In this document: positions 34,479 to 44,470 of the stretch, piece after piece
Position numbering within the stretch: the first letter of the stretch is position 1
Layout: the number at the start of each line of letters is the position of its first letter
DNA from: Bacillota bacterium
GTDB lineage: Bacteria > Bacillota > Clostridia > Acetivibrionales > DSM-1351
Assembly: GCA_023392075.1 (NCBI GenBank)
Contig: JAEVZU010000193.1
Location: 1 to 64,000, forward strand
DNA length: 64,000 bases
Reading direction: 5' to 3'
The notes under the pieces: generated by a model
Seen by the model: only the letters and a program-made list of their open reading frames with translations
What the model was told of the DNA's origin: nothing
Databases searched by the model: none
Made by a program: the position numbers and the translations under genes

Positions 34479-34517
34479 TTCTTGTGTGGAATTGATATAT
34501 AATTTGTACTGTATTGA
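34479..34517. promoter_or_regulatory. Predicted AraC operator upstream of the activase gene
   Basis: Two 16-bp direct repeats fitting TTGTRYKRWWTTGAYW start at 34482 and 34504, 22 bp apart, as at 28457-28495. Minus-strand AGTATCACAAG follows the block by 27 bp, matching AGTATCATAAG at the same distance in the GRE promoter, with TAGAAT/TAATAT as the candidate -10. Confidence 0.78.
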
Positions 34518-34542
34518 TTATTTATGATAATTCAACAAATAC

Positions 34543-34576
34543 AAAAACCCCATTTGCCATAGCAAACGGGGTTTTT
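34543..34576. terminator. Bidirectional rho-independent terminator
   Basis: AAAAACCCCATTTGC pairs with GCAAACGGGGTTTTT around a 4-base loop, with T runs on either strand. It ends the transporter operon whose last gene stops at 34613. Confidence 0.9.
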
Positions 34577-34612
34577 GCGATATTTAATTTCTAATATTGA
34601 TTTGAAATAATA

Positions 34613-36196
34613 TTACTTTCTGCTTGCTTTAAAGCTGTCCAGCTGTTTGTGGCATTCGGCCAGAATCTTATCCAGGCCTGCATCTTTTTGCTTTTGAATG
34701 TATTCATCCACAGCCCTGTCAATATTCTCAGCCTTTACAAGCCCATAGATCAAAGGTCTTCCAAACTCCTGGAATATCTGATCCCTTCTGGATATTTCAT
34801 TTTTTATGCTGTCAGTGTTATAAAAAATACCGTCTACAGGATTATCAATATTCACAGGATTCTTTGCATAATCCGCTTCCCTCTGCCAGAAACCTTCACC
34901 GTAAGTTGCATCAGGTCTCATAAACTGTGGCTTCCATAAAGTCCACTGACCTGGCCAGTCCATATAGTTGCTGTTTGCAGATGTCATGCCGTTTGGATAT
35001 TTTGCCGTTTTTCCGTCCAACACATATGTCTTGCCTTCTATCCCATAAAATACCATATCGTAAAATTCCTGATTTGTTTCCATCATATTCATCCACATAA
35101 GCGCTCTTTCAGGATTTTTAGCATTTCTGTTAACACACATGGTGTTTCCTAAAGGTGTGCGGTTGAAAAATTTGTTTTCAGGATATAATTCAGAGTAATC
35201 CTTCGTAAAAGCAGGATCTTTGAACGGTTCGGTTGCCAGGGACCATTCATGGGTGATAACCCTGCACAAGGTCTTTCCGTTGTCCCATTTATCCTGTTCA
35301 TACATCTTGTCTGTCATTTCATCTTTTGAAATGATTCCGTCTTCTACCCATTTTCTTATGATTTTAACCGTATCCCTGAAGGTTTCTGTCTGCTCAATGG
35401 GAATAAGCTTTGAAACGTCTCCGTTAACATCATAATAGAAATTGTGGAATTCAGCATCCATCAGCCCGTCTCTGAGCAAAGTTACCTGGAATACCTGGTT
35501 CAGGTTGTTCTGCCCCAGAGCCAGTATTGTCTGATCGGGGTAAGCCTTCTTGAACTCATGCACCACCGTGTCAATATCCTCAATGGTTTTAACAGAATTC
35601 TGTTCGATCTTTATCCCGGCCTTTTCAGCCGCATCAGATCTCCAGTCAAACCAGGGACGCAGACTCCCCGATAAAGTCCAGGGAAGGGCTACAACCTTAT
35701 CTCCCACAGTTGCAGGTCTGAGGGTTCCTGTTTCCTGATATTTTTTGTACAGATCAGGTGCATATTTGGGCAGCAGCTGTGAAATGTCCATGTATGCGCC
35801 CTTGTTCTGCATCTGGGTGTAAGCCTGCCAGGGTCCGTCATAGTTCATATCCCAGTCATCACCCGAAGCTGCCATAACCATCAGCTTGTCCTTGTAATCA
35901 CCAAAGGCTATCCAGTTTACTTCATAAGTACAGTTCAATTTATCTTTGAACTTTTCTGCCAGAGCGTTCCATACCTCATCTGCCGCAGATTTCTTGTCTC
36001 CCGGAAAATAAAATCTGAGATTGACAGGTTCCAAAGTCTCTGCAGTACTGCCTCCCGCATCAGAACCGGTTACCGAAGAAGTCTGACTTCCGCTGTTCCG
36101 GGCAGTCCCCCCGGAACCTCCGCATCCTGCAAGCATACTGCTGAAAATCATAAGTGCAACCGTCACAGCCAACATTTTTACCAATACCTTTTTCAT
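34613..36196 (-). CDS. Oligosaccharide ABC transporter substrate-binding lipoprotein (LplA-like), cassette 1
   Basis: A 527-residue lipoprotein. The signal peptide ends in a lipobox MLAGC (Cys about residue 25), followed by a Gly/Ser/Thr-rich linker and a family 1-type solute-binding fold of the LplA/DUF3502 kind, which delivers oligosaccharides to LplB/YtcP-type permeases. The closest relative in the window is the lipoprotein at 59147-60727; the stretch MTSANSNYMDWPGQWTLWKP is nearly identical in both. ATG follows GGGGAGCGATATTT. It is the last gene of the permease-permease-lipoprotein operon and is followed by a strong terminator. As usual for this class, no ATPase gene is present; a shared MsmX-like ATPase elsewhere is expected. 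Confidence 0.9.
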   Translation of the reverse strand: MKKVLVKMLAVTVALMIFSSMLAGCGGSGGTARNSGSQTSSVTGSDAGGSTAETLEPVNLRFYFPGDKKSAADEVWNALAEKFKDKLNCTYEVNWIAFGDYKDKLMVMAASGDDWDMNYDGPWQAYTQMQNKGAYMDISQLLPKYAPDLYKKYQETGTLRPATVGDKVVALPWTLSGSLRPWFDWRSDAAEKAGIKIEQNSVKTIEDIDTVVHEFKKAYPDQTILALGQNNLNQVFQVTLLRDGLMDAEFHNFYYDVNGDVSKLIPIEQTETFRDTVKIIRKWVEDGIISKDEMTDKMYEQDKWDNGKTLCRVITHEWSLATEPFKDPAFTKDYSELYPENKFFNRTPLGNTMCVNRNAKNPERALMWMNMMETNQEFYDMVFYGIEGKTYVLDGKTAKYPNGMTSANSNYMDWPGQWTLWKPQFMRPDATYGEGFWQREADYAKNPVNIDNPVDGIFYNTDSIKNEISRRDQIFQEFGRPLIYGLVKAENIDRAVDEYIQKQKDAGLDKILAECHKQLDSFKASRK

Positions 36197-36245
36197 AAAT
36201 ATCGCTCCCCTTCTTTATATTACTATAAGGCATACGCCAATACAG

Positions 36246-37130
36246 TCAACCCTTAACCGCACCGACCATGATCCCTTTTACAAAATATCTCTGCACAAAA
36301 GGATACAGCAGTATGATCGGACCTATTGTTACAATTGTTACGGCCATTTTTATTCCCTCTGCAGGTATGGTCGCCGAAACCTGCTGCATCATCGACGCAT
36401 TGGGAGATGATTGAAGGAAGGTGACATTGGAGACAATGGTGCGGAGCAACAGCTGCAGCGGCTGTTTCGCAGTTTCATCCACCAGCATGAGCCCAAGCCA
36501 CCAGTCATTCCAGTAACCCAGTGCTGCAAAGAGCCCGACCGTTGCAAGTGCAGGCTTGGCCAGGGGCAGCATTATTTTTACGAAAATTGTGAACTCCCCG
36601 GCCCCGTCTATTTTTGCAGATTCATGCATTTCATCAGGTATGGACTGGAAGAAATTCCTTAAAAGCAGAATATACCATGCATACGCCAGATATGGGATGA
36701 TAAGGGCAATGATTTTATCCTTCAGGTGCAGATAATTTACACAGACTATATACCATGGAACCATGCCTCCGCTGAACAGCATTGTTATTATGGTATAAAT
36801 TGAAAGAAACCTTCTGCACTTCAGTTCCTTTCTTGACAAAACATATCCTGCCATGGCATTTATCAATAAATTAAAGAAAGTACCTGCAACCGTAACAAAT
36901 ATTGTAACCTTGTACGCATTTAATATTCTGTTGGCATCCAGAAACAGTATTTTATAGGATATAAAGCTTATGGATTTCGGAAACAAGGTAAAGCCGTATT
37001 TAAGAATATCCTTTTCAGGGGACAGTGACCCGCTGATTACCATAAGGAACGGCAGCAGACAGAACATTGAAAACAATGTTACCAATACATATGAAGCAAT
37101 AGAAAAAGCACTGATTTTACCCTTTCGCAT
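36246..37130 (-). CDS. ABC transporter permease, YtcP/CarB type, cassette 1
   Basis: A 294-residue inner-membrane permease with six helices. The cytoplasmic EAA loop reads MHESAKIDGAGEFTIFVKIMLPLAKPA and the protein ends RYFVKGIMVGAVKG, both typical of the second permease of LplB/YtcP-type sugar importers. It pairs with the permease starting 15 bp upstream to form the channel and probably uses a shared ATPase encoded outside the window. ATG follows AAAGGAGGCTTAAC. Closest paralogue is the 60801-61688 protein. Confidence 0.92.
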   Translation of the reverse strand: MRKGKISAFSIASYVLVTLFSMFCLLPFLMVISGSLSPEKDILKYGFTLFPKSISFISYKILFLDANRILNAYKVTIFVTVAGTFFNLLINAMAGYVLSRKELKCRRFLSIYTIITMLFSGGMVPWYIVCVNYLHLKDKIIALIIPYLAYAWYILLLRNFFQSIPDEMHESAKIDGAGEFTIFVKIMLPLAKPALATVGLFAALGYWNDWWLGLMLVDETAKQPLQLLLRTIVSNVTFLQSSPNASMMQQVSATIPAEGIKMAVTIVTIGPIILLYPFVQRYFVKGIMVGAVKG

Positions 37131-37144
37131 GTTAAGCCTCCTTT

Positions 37145-38104
37145 TTAGAATATCGCTGAATCCTTATCCATTTTACGGGCCCATAAATTAGATGAAATGA
37201 CCAGTACAAAGGATATGATTGATTGAACAAAACCTGCAGCCGATGCCATACCTATGTCTCCGGTCTGCTTAAGGCCCCGGTATACGAAAGTGTCTATAAC
37301 ATCCGATGAGGAAAAAATCTGTGAAGCATCTCCAACTATTGCATAAAACATTCCAAAATCAGCATTCATGATTTTTCCCACCTGAAGCAATGTCAGAATA
37401 ATTATGGTAGGTCTGAGAAGAGGCAGCGTGATATATTTGATTTCATGCCATTTGGATGCACCGTCTATCTGAGCCGCCTCATAATAGGAGCTGTCTATAC
37501 CGGTCAGTGTGGCAAGATACATTATGGCTCCATAGCCAGATATTTTCCACCTGTTGATCATTACCAGTATAAACGGCCAGGCTGCCGGTTTACTGTACCA
37601 CTCAACTCTGGGGATTCCAAGAGAGGCCAGCAGTCCGTTAATTGTGCCATTATCGGTACTGAAAAAATTGTAGGCAAACACTCCGACAACTATCCACGAC
37701 ACAAAATAAGGAAGGATTGTAATGGACTGTGTTACTTTTTTAAACCGTTTATTTCCTATTTCATTCAGCAACAGTGCAAGGCTTACCTCAAAAAATACTC
37801 CAAACGCAATAAATAAACCGTTTAAAACAATTGTATTTCTAAAAGCCCTTAACGCCGAATCCGAGCTGAACAGAAAAATGAAATTATTATAGATAGGCTG
37901 GGTCCAATCGCTCCCCCATATCCCCTGCTTGAAATTTACATCCTTAAAAGCCAGGATAAGCCCCGAAAGCGGCAGATAATTAAACAATAGAAGAAGCAGC
38001 ATTGCAGGTAAAAACATCATATACAAAGATTTATGTTTTGCAATATCTTTTAATATTACCTTAAAAGCATTACCCCTTTTGTCATATACATTTTGAACCT
38101 TCAT
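37145..38104 (-). CDS. ABC transporter permease, LplB type, cassette 1
   Basis: A 319-residue permease with six membrane helices and the EAA loop YYEAAQIDGASKWHEIKYITLPLLRPT. The N-terminal region MFLPAMLLLLLFNYLPLSGLILAFKDVNF is typical of LplB. It is the first gene of the operon, 15 bp before the second permease. The operon is divergent from a membrane-bound AraC sensor (38468), its likely regulator. The closest paralogue is at 61707-62678, matching along the full length including the C-terminus ARKMDKDSAIF. Confidence 0.92.
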   Translation of the reverse strand: MKVQNVYDKRGNAFKVILKDIAKHKSLYMMFLPAMLLLLLFNYLPLSGLILAFKDVNFKQGIWGSDWTQPIYNNFIFLFSSDSALRAFRNTIVLNGLFIAFGVFFEVSLALLLNEIGNKRFKKVTQSITILPYFVSWIVVGVFAYNFFSTDNGTINGLLASLGIPRVEWYSKPAAWPFILVMINRWKISGYGAIMYLATLTGIDSSYYEAAQIDGASKWHEIKYITLPLLRPTIIILTLLQVGKIMNADFGMFYAIVGDASQIFSSSDVIDTFVYRGLKQTGDIGMASAAGFVQSIISFVLVISSNLWARKMDKDSAIF

Positions 38105-38182
38105 AATAAATACCCCTTAATTTTTAAATTGTTCGGGAAATACTTTAAGCAAATACGTATCCGCTTGGAACATTTTTATCAT

Positions 38183-38211
38183 AGTATCAAGCCGTACTTT
38201 TTTATAGTCAA
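38183..38211 (-). promoter_or_regulatory. Candidate promoter of transporter cassette 1
   Basis: On the minus strand TTGACT (38206-38211), 17 bp, GATACT (38183-38188), about 80 bp before the LplB-type gene. The -10 is imperfect, consistent with need for an activator. The rest of the 363-bp divergent region (38105-38467) shows nothing I can name. Confidence 0.45.
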
Positions 38212-38467
38212 AACTTTTAACTTTCAGTATTAAAACTCCAAAAGTGCAGGTATAATATTTCAAAATAAGGTATAAAAATCACAACTGGAGCCTGCAGCCA
38301 GGCATCATCAGGGCCGGAATACTTGCTAAAACCCGCCGTGTATTATAGAATAAAGTTGTCCAAAAATATTCAAGTGATCCATTCAAGAGAATTCTGATTT
38401 TAAGAGGTATGTGTCAAATAAAAATTTAGTTTAAATATTTTAATATTATTTCCATTTGGAGGCTATA

Positions 38468-40789
38468 ATGCGATTTACGAAATTATTTCAGAGAGGAATT
38501 TTTTCTACCAGAAAGTATTATACCAAGGTGCTTTTATCATTTATAATAATGGCTTTCCTTATAGTTTTGTCAACTTCCCTGGTTTTTTCCTCAATGTACA
38601 TGAATACCATTTATAAACAGCTTTCCATTGACTCGGTAAACGATATGGAAAAGCTGACTTCGGAATTCGATAATGTGTTCAAGCAATTTAAGGACACAAA
38701 TATTTACCTGAATCAGGTGCCTGATATCAATGCATTTTTATATTCCTATTCGATTGATGATTACATGACCTTGAACAGGGCCGATATGATATCCCGCCAG
38801 ATTAAAAACCTGAACAGCTACATTCATTCCATAATGCTCTACAACAAGGATGTCAAATACACACTTATGTCCGGAAATCTCAATATTGACAGGAACCAGT
38901 TTACAAGCAGTGCTTTAAAATCTCCGGATGCAAAGAGCAGTCTCAACATGGTAATCAGCTCTGTTTCCGATGACAGTACCCGGAATGGCCAAAAGGAAAA
39001 AACCATTTCAATACTGTTCAACGATTCGGACAAAAAGAATATTTCCTCCGACAGCACTATTGTAATGACGGTTGACAGAGATGAGCTGGAAAAGAAATTG
39101 CTTGGAAAAGCAGATGGGACCACTATTGTCACCGACAGCAGCGGCCAGGTATTATTTTCCTCCGAGCCTTCCTGGAATAATTCTGTAGGACAGCAAGCCT
39201 TCTTTTCCAGAATAACAGCTTCCGAAAACAAGCCTGACAGTTTCAAGATAAATATAGACAATAACAATAAAATTGTTTCATACGCTAAAAGCGTACAAAC
39301 AGGTTTCTATATTATCAACATTCTGAATACCGATAATTATACAGGAATAATATTAAAAAATGAGATAACCGTTTTATCAATAAGCATGGGTATCCTGCTG
39401 GTATTTCTTTTAGCAGGTTATTTTATATCCAGAAACATATACTCTCCAATAAAAAAAGTGACCGCTCAGTTTTCGGGTTCCAAATATGTTGATCCCGGTG
39501 ACACTCACTATGCTGAAATTGCTACCATTTCTCAGGTTTTCAACAATGCACTCAAACAAATTGACGAGCTTGAAATGAGAAGCGATGACAACAATCTTAA
39601 ACTTAAGGAAGAGTTTTTAAGAAGGCTGTTGAGAGGTAATATTTCTGAAGAAACCATCCTTTCCGAAGCCGGGTTATACAAATTCGACATAGAGTTCTCA
39701 AATCTCATTATGTGTTGTATGAGAATTGACAACCATGCAAATATGGGCTGGAATAAAAAACTTGCTTATGAATCCGCCATATCAAGTATTTTCCCTGAGG
39801 TTCTCAATAAGGCTTTCAAATATGAAGTGGTCAATATGTATGAAGGTGAATTTGCCTTGCTTATCAACTTCCGGAATACTTCCGAAAATAGTCTGAACCT
39901 TGTCATTGAAGCCATGGACACCATACGGGATATTACAAAAAGAACGCTCCAGTTAACTCTGTCAATAGGAATCAGCGGAGTTTCCAACAGCATTCCGGAA
40001 TGCAACGGCTGCTATGCCAAGGCCGTTGAGCTTGTAAAGCACAGATTCATACTTGGAGGAGATCATACGATTTACCAGAGGCTTTTGGATGATATTATAA
40101 CCACTAATGTCAATTATCCGGATGAGATGAATGACAAACTCTTAAAAGCAATAAGAATGAATAAAAAGGAGGATTTCGTCAATAACCTCCGGGATATCAT
40201 CGAATTTTTAAAGGGTTACCCCTATTCAAAATCCATATCCATGTTGTTTCAGGTTATAAGCGAATGCATTAAAACAATAGACCAGACCTCCCAGCAGGAC
40301 AGTAAAAAATACTATTTGGGTCTGGATGATATAAATACCATTATCGGTTCTCTTGAAACCCTGGAACAGGCAATGGAGTGGCTCATAAACATTTTTGACA
40401 ACTATCAGGAAATGATGGATAAAATTAATCTTCTTAAAAATGACAAACATTACAAGCTGGTTGAAAAAATGCAGACGTATATAATGGAAAATTACAGGGA
40501 CTGCAATATGAATGTAGAAAGTCTGGCTGATATTGCAGGGTATACCTCTTACTATTTCTCAAAGGTATTCAAGGATATAACAGGTCTCGCCGTAATAGAC
40601 TACATCCGACAGGTGAGAATAAATACGGCAAAGGAACTGCTGTGTGTAGATGAAATCAAAATAAGCGATATTCCCTGTATGGTAGGCTTCTCAAATCCCA
40701 GCTACTTCTATTCTATTTTCAAAAAGGATGTAGGATTGACCCCATCTGCATATAAGGAGTATATACTCAGCAAGAATAAATCAAAATAA
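38468..40789 (+). CDS. Membrane-bound AraC family sensor-regulator, cassette 1
   Basis: A 773-residue one-component regulator. Two membrane helices (about residues 20-42 and 300-322) bracket a 260-residue extracellular Cache-like sensor domain. Then come a HAMP-like linker, a 300-residue middle region like that of YesN-type proteins, and a C-terminal double helix-turn-helix (VESLADIAGYTSYYFSKVFKDITGLAVIDYI, then ISDIPCMVGFSNPSYFYSIFKKDVGLTPSAYKEY). It probably senses an external sugar or the loaded lipoprotein and activates the divergent transporter operon. The ATG at 38468 follows TTTGGAGGCTATA; the upstream TTG has no ribosome site. A paralogue starts at 63013 in the same position relative to cassette 3. 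Confidence 0.9.
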   Translation: MRFTKLFQRGIFSTRKYYTKVLLSFIIMAFLIVLSTSLVFSSMYMNTIYKQLSIDSVNDMEKLTSEFDNVFKQFKDTNIYLNQVPDINAFLYSYSIDDYMTLNRADMISRQIKNLNSYIHSIMLYNKDVKYTLMSGNLNIDRNQFTSSALKSPDAKSSLNMVISSVSDDSTRNGQKEKTISILFNDSDKKNISSDSTIVMTVDRDELEKKLLGKADGTTIVTDSSGQVLFSSEPSWNNSVGQQAFFSRITASENKPDSFKINIDNNNKIVSYAKSVQTGFYIINILNTDNYTGIILKNEITVLSISMGILLVFLLAGYFISRNIYSPIKKVTAQFSGSKYVDPGDTHYAEIATISQVFNNALKQIDELEMRSDDNNLKLKEEFLRRLLRGNISEETILSEAGLYKFDIEFSNLIMCCMRIDNHANMGWNKKLAYESAISSIFPEVLNKAFKYEVVNMYEGEFALLINFRNTSENSLNLVIEAMDTIRDITKRTLQLTLSIGISGVSNSIPECNGCYAKAVELVKHRFILGGDHTIYQRLLDDIITTNVNYPDEMNDKLLKAIRMNKKEDFVNNLRDIIEFLKGYPYSKSISMLFQVISECIKTIDQTSQQDSKKYYLGLDDINTIIGSLETLEQAMEWLINIFDNYQEMMDKINLLKNDKHYKLVEKMQTYIMENYRDCNMNVESLADIAGYTSYYFSKVFKDITGLAVIDYIRQVRINTAKELLCVDEIKISDIPCMVGFSNPSYFYSIFKKDVGLTPSAYKEYILSKNKSK

Positions 40790-40843
40790 TATGTTTATGC
40801 AGCCTGTGGCTCAAGCTAAGAAAAAATGGTTAATTTGAAGACA

Positions 40844-40890
40844 AAAAGAACCTGCCAAAGAATATTTATTTTCTTTTAACAGGTTCTTTT
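40844..40890 (+). terminator. Terminator of the AraC sensor gene
   Basis: AAAAGAACCTG pairs exactly with CAGGTTCTTTT around a 25-base AT-rich loop, 55 bp after the stop, and ends in Ts. Confidence 0.75.
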
Positions 40891-40930
40891 CTGACTGGAA
40901 TATTTGAATTAACTCCCAGCGCCAGTTAAT

Positions 40931-41287
40931 TTAACGCGCTGTGCTATTTAATTTATATTTTGCTTTACCCGCATAATTTTTATATCAACTGGTAACTTCC
41001 GTACTAACTTCATAAAATAAAGATGCACCCAAAACAATTGGGAAAATTGTATCGCCTCATTTAAAGCGGTTTTGCCGTCGCTCAAACTCGACCTCCTGTC
41101 TCGATTTGAAGCTCAAAGCAACGTCCTTTTGCTTTGCCGGCAAAACCTCTTTACCTTCGTCGACAATTTACCGCAATTGTTTTTAACTGTGCATCTTATT
41201 TCATGAAGTTGTACTCGCGTACCAGTTGACTCTGATTAAATCTATCTGTAAAGCAAAAACAAAATTTCAAATAGCATAACAGGTTAA
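40931..41287. repeat. Family A foldback element copy A5, full length, 357 bp
   Basis: Ends are TTAACGCGCTGTGCTA (40931-40946) and TAGCATAACAGGTTAA (41272-41287). Long inverted arms (ATGCACCCAAAACAATTG on the left; CAATTGTTTTTAACTGTGCAT on the right) surround a centre with hairpin 1 (GCTCAAAcTCGA...TCGATTTGaAGC) and hairpin 2 AAAGCAA/TTGCTTT (41115-41121, 41129-41135; loop CGTCCTT). It fills most of the 499-bp gap between the AraC sensor and GH38 genes and ends 2 bp from the GH38 stop codon. Confidence 0.92.
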
Positions 41288-41288
41288 T

Positions 41289-44200
41289 TTAATAGCTTAT
41301 CTTTACGGTTTTGATTTCAAAAGGGCCAAAGGCCAAGTCAAAAGTATTTCCTGCACCTATTTCCTCCAACTTCTCTTCCAGCATGTTGGTAAGCTCAATT
41401 GCCTTTGGCTTCATACCAAGGGCTATCCTTGAACGGGTAAAGGTGCCCTCGGCTTCATACAACCTCAGGATAAAGGCCTTTTGGTTGTCCTCGCACGGCT
41501 TTACGGTCTCGATTATTATATTTGAACTGTCTGCCCGGGCCAGGGAGTCAAGTTCAGCGGCACCAGGTATCACGAGAGGTTTGTAATTCAGGCCGTACGC
41601 CGGCAATATGACATTGTCGGCGCTGAAATCACCTGTATGTGGTAAAAAGGAATATACGCATTCATGAATTCCCGCATCTCCTCTGGGATCAGGTCTGCAT
41701 CCGCCCTTGTGCAAGGACAGCCTCATATCCGAACCCTCAACCGATATACCGTATTTGCAGTCATTTAATATGGATACTCCATACCTTGTTTCAGAAATAT
41801 CCGTAAACTTGTGGTTTACGACCTCAAACATAGCCTGTTCATAGCTGTTGTTGCGGGTAGTGGGCTTCTGGCTATGGCCGAACTGGATTTCATGCCTGGC
41901 CGTGTTGCTCACTATGGTGGTGTCAAAATCAACCTTCAGGAAGCGGTGCTTGTCGTTCCAGTCAATAACTGTCTCAAAATCCACCCTTGGAGTGGTGGAA
42001 TAGAATATCATATCCTGTCTGACGGTTGATTTGCCGGTAAGTTTATAGGTACTCCGTATACGGAACTGGATTTTTCCGTCTGCAGCAATTTTTCTGTCAA
42101 TCAGTCCGGCATTGGCCTCGAACTTCATCTGACAATCGGCATCAATATCCCAGTTATCCCAGGCAGTGGGCACATCCTCCGCAATCAGGAACGTGTTCAG
42201 CGGATAACCAGCCCCTCTCAGCTCCCGGTTTACACGTGTGTCAATAAATGAGCTGATTGTACCGGCCTCATCAAAGGTCACTCTGGCAAACGGTGTAGTC
42301 AGCACATTCCCTTTCAGTTCAAAAGGAGATTTATCCTCTCCTGCTGCCGGGGCTGCTGCATTACCGGCCGGTTCAAAAGCCAGAACTCTGCTGCCCAGCG
42401 AGGGCAGTTTTATGTTTGCCACACACAGTTGTTCTTCCCCTCTCAAATTCTGAACCTGCTGAGTTTTGATATCCTTATCAGTTGCAGCTTTATCACCGAA
42501 CCCGGCCAGATATATCATGCCCGGCCTTTCAAAACCCAGTGTATTTACTACTGTTACCGCATTTTTATCGGCTTTGGCTCCGGCAGTTATATCAATAAGT
42601 TCCTGGGCTTTCTCAAGGAGCTGCCCCATTTCCCGGTAACAGTCGTCATGTGCTCTTGGAATGCACGTTCCGGGCAAAATATCATGAAACTGGTTGACCA
42701 GCAAGGTTTCCATCAGGGGTCTGATATCTGTATCCGCTGCTGTTTTTTCTTCCGAGACCGCCCTGTGCACTGTAAGAAATTCAAGATCATGCAGAGCTGT
42801 TTCAGCTTTTCTGTTGTTCCGCTTGATTGTATGCTGGTTTGTCAATGTCCCCCTGTGCAGTTCAAGATACAGTTCACCCTTATATACAGGAGGGTTTACA
42901 GCCTCCTGCTCAAGCTTCTCCATAAAGCTTCCCACACTCATATGCTCAGCCCTGGGACAGCCCTCCAGGTCACGAACCCTTTTTGCCATTTCAATCATTT
43001 CAAACTGCGGGCCGCCTCCTCCGTCGCCATATCCATAGGCTATAAGACGGCTTTTTGCTACATTCTTATTTTTTAAATAATTGTCACTGCCTCTGCCGTC
43101 GATGCTCTCCAACAAAGCCTTTGGCTCAGGCCAGCAATGAGTGATGTTGAAGTGGGTAAACACCTCTGTGCCGTCGATACCTTTCCAGTAAAAGGTTTCA
43201 TAGGGAAATTTGTTGGTATCGTTCCAGGACATTTTAGTTGTGAGGAAATAGTCAACCCTGCAGCCCTTCATAATCTGCGGGATTGCGGCACTGTAACCGA
43301 AGGTGTCGGGCAGCCAGAAGCAGTTTGAGGTATAGTCAAAATATTTCTGTGTGTATTTTTGTCCCCACAGGAACTGACGGATCATTGATTCACCGGAGGT
43401 TATATTACAGTCACATTCCACCCAGACCGCCCCATTTGGTTCATATCTTCCCTCCCGTACTTTTTCCGCAAGCTTTTCAAATAATCCCGGGTAATTTTTT
43501 CTGATCATTTCCGTGTGGTATGCCGAACTCTGAATGAAACGGTACTCGGGAAACTGATTCATAAGACTGATCTCATTTGAGAAGGTCCTTGCACATTTTT
43601 TTACTGTTTCAGGTATATGCCACAGCCATGCCGTATCCATGTGGGAATGCCCCACCAAGCCTGCAAACGGCGCCGACTTCGAGTTTTTGGCTTCCAGCAG
43701 CGGTTTCATTATTTCCCTTGCTTTTGCCAGAGCCGGTCTCCATACTGATTCCTCTGCATTTTCAACCGAGTAATATACGGTTTTGTGCACCTCGGTCAAA
43801 CAGTTAATTATATCGGCACGTCTGAAGCTTAAGGCATCAAGCTTTTCCGCCATCTGGTTCAAGGTTCTCAAATCGTATATGAAATCGGCTATATCCTGAT
43901 TTTTAATACAAAGCCAGATTGCTTTATATTCATAGCGGTAATCACTTCTGACATTGGTTTCAAAGGGCTGAGTTCCCAATATGTAGTGGCCTGCGTAAAA
44001 TTCCACGGCAAAATCAACTACTTCCTTCCTGAAGTCTCCATCTACCAGTAAATCACAATAGTGGTTGCCATGACCTGTCTGTACTATCTTTGTGGCAAAA
44101 GTACCCGAGGGTATGCCGTCAACCCACAGCATTGCCTCATACCCGCCCACTTCAGGTCTTATATAAATATTTTGGCCTTTATACTCCTGCGGAATATGTA

Positions 44201-44420
44201 CTTTTCCCTTGAACCAGCAATACACTCCTTCACTTCCCCAGGTATCGCCCCTTTTTATATCCTTATAAAGGCCTTCATCCTGAGGTATGCTGTGATGCTG
44301 CTCCATGGTTTCATAATATCTTGCTTCTGCTTCTGCAATATTGGAAAATACGTAGGGTTCCAGGGTTTGCTCATACCTTGCAAGCTTTTGCAGCATCCGG
44401 TTTATTTGTATATCATTCAT
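41289..44420 (-). CDS. GH38 alpha-mannosidase
   Basis: A 1043-residue cytoplasmic retaining alpha-mannosidase. Zinc ligands are in GLVGHSHMDTAWLWH (about residues 257-271), the nucleophile Asp in AVWVECDCNITSGESMIRQF (about 337), and CFWLPDTFGYSAAIPQIM is the adjoining family signature. The C-terminal half is the GH38 beta-sandwich region. Such enzymes hydrolyse alpha-1,2/1,3/1,6-mannosides from N-glycans or mannans. The start at 44420 (MNDIQINRMLQ) is preferred because AAGGAG precedes it, though with a long 12-bp gap; an upstream ATG at 44462 lacks a ribosome site. It is the last gene after YesNM, GH2 and the broken GH95 gene, probably one operon. Confidence 0.92.
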   Translation of the reverse strand: MNDIQINRMLQKLARYEQTLEPYVFSNIAEAEARYYETMEQHHSIPQDEGLYKDIKRGDTWGSEGVYCWFKGKVHIPQEYKGQNIYIRPEVGGYEAMLWVDGIPSGTFATKIVQTGHGNHYCDLLVDGDFRKEVVDFAVEFYAGHYILGTQPFETNVRSDYRYEYKAIWLCIKNQDIADFIYDLRTLNQMAEKLDALSFRRADIINCLTEVHKTVYYSVENAEESVWRPALAKAREIMKPLLEAKNSKSAPFAGLVGHSHMDTAWLWHIPETVKKCARTFSNEISLMNQFPEYRFIQSSAYHTEMIRKNYPGLFEKLAEKVREGRYEPNGAVWVECDCNITSGESMIRQFLWGQKYTQKYFDYTSNCFWLPDTFGYSAAIPQIMKGCRVDYFLTTKMSWNDTNKFPYETFYWKGIDGTEVFTHFNITHCWPEPKALLESIDGRGSDNYLKNKNVAKSRLIAYGYGDGGGGPQFEMIEMAKRVRDLEGCPRAEHMSVGSFMEKLEQEAVNPPVYKGELYLELHRGTLTNQHTIKRNNRKAETALHDLEFLTVHRAVSEEKTAADTDIRPLMETLLVNQFHDILPGTCIPRAHDDCYREMGQLLEKAQELIDITAGAKADKNAVTVVNTLGFERPGMIYLAGFGDKAATDKDIKTQQVQNLRGEEQLCVANIKLPSLGSRVLAFEPAGNAAAPAAGEDKSPFELKGNVLTTPFARVTFDEAGTISSFIDTRVNRELRGAGYPLNTFLIAEDVPTAWDNWDIDADCQMKFEANAGLIDRKIAADGKIQFRIRSTYKLTGKSTVRQDMIFYSTTPRVDFETVIDWNDKHRFLKVDFDTTIVSNTARHEIQFGHSQKPTTRNNSYEQAMFEVVNHKFTDISETRYGVSILNDCKYGISVEGSDMRLSLHKGGCRPDPRGDAGIHECVYSFLPHTGDFSADNVILPAYGLNYKPLVIPGAAELDSLARADSSNIIIETVKPCEDNQKAFILRLYEAEGTFTRSRIALGMKPKAIELTNMLEEKLEEIGAGNTFDLAFGPFEIKTVKISY

Positions 44421-44470
44421 TTTAAACTTCAACTCCTTTATTTCAGGTTCTTTTTCTTTCATTTATTACT

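Noticed and set aside
25771..41287. CRISPR array or other tandem repeat made of the foldback copies
   Set aside because: Copies are kilobases apart, of different length and orientation, and not separated by regular spacers.
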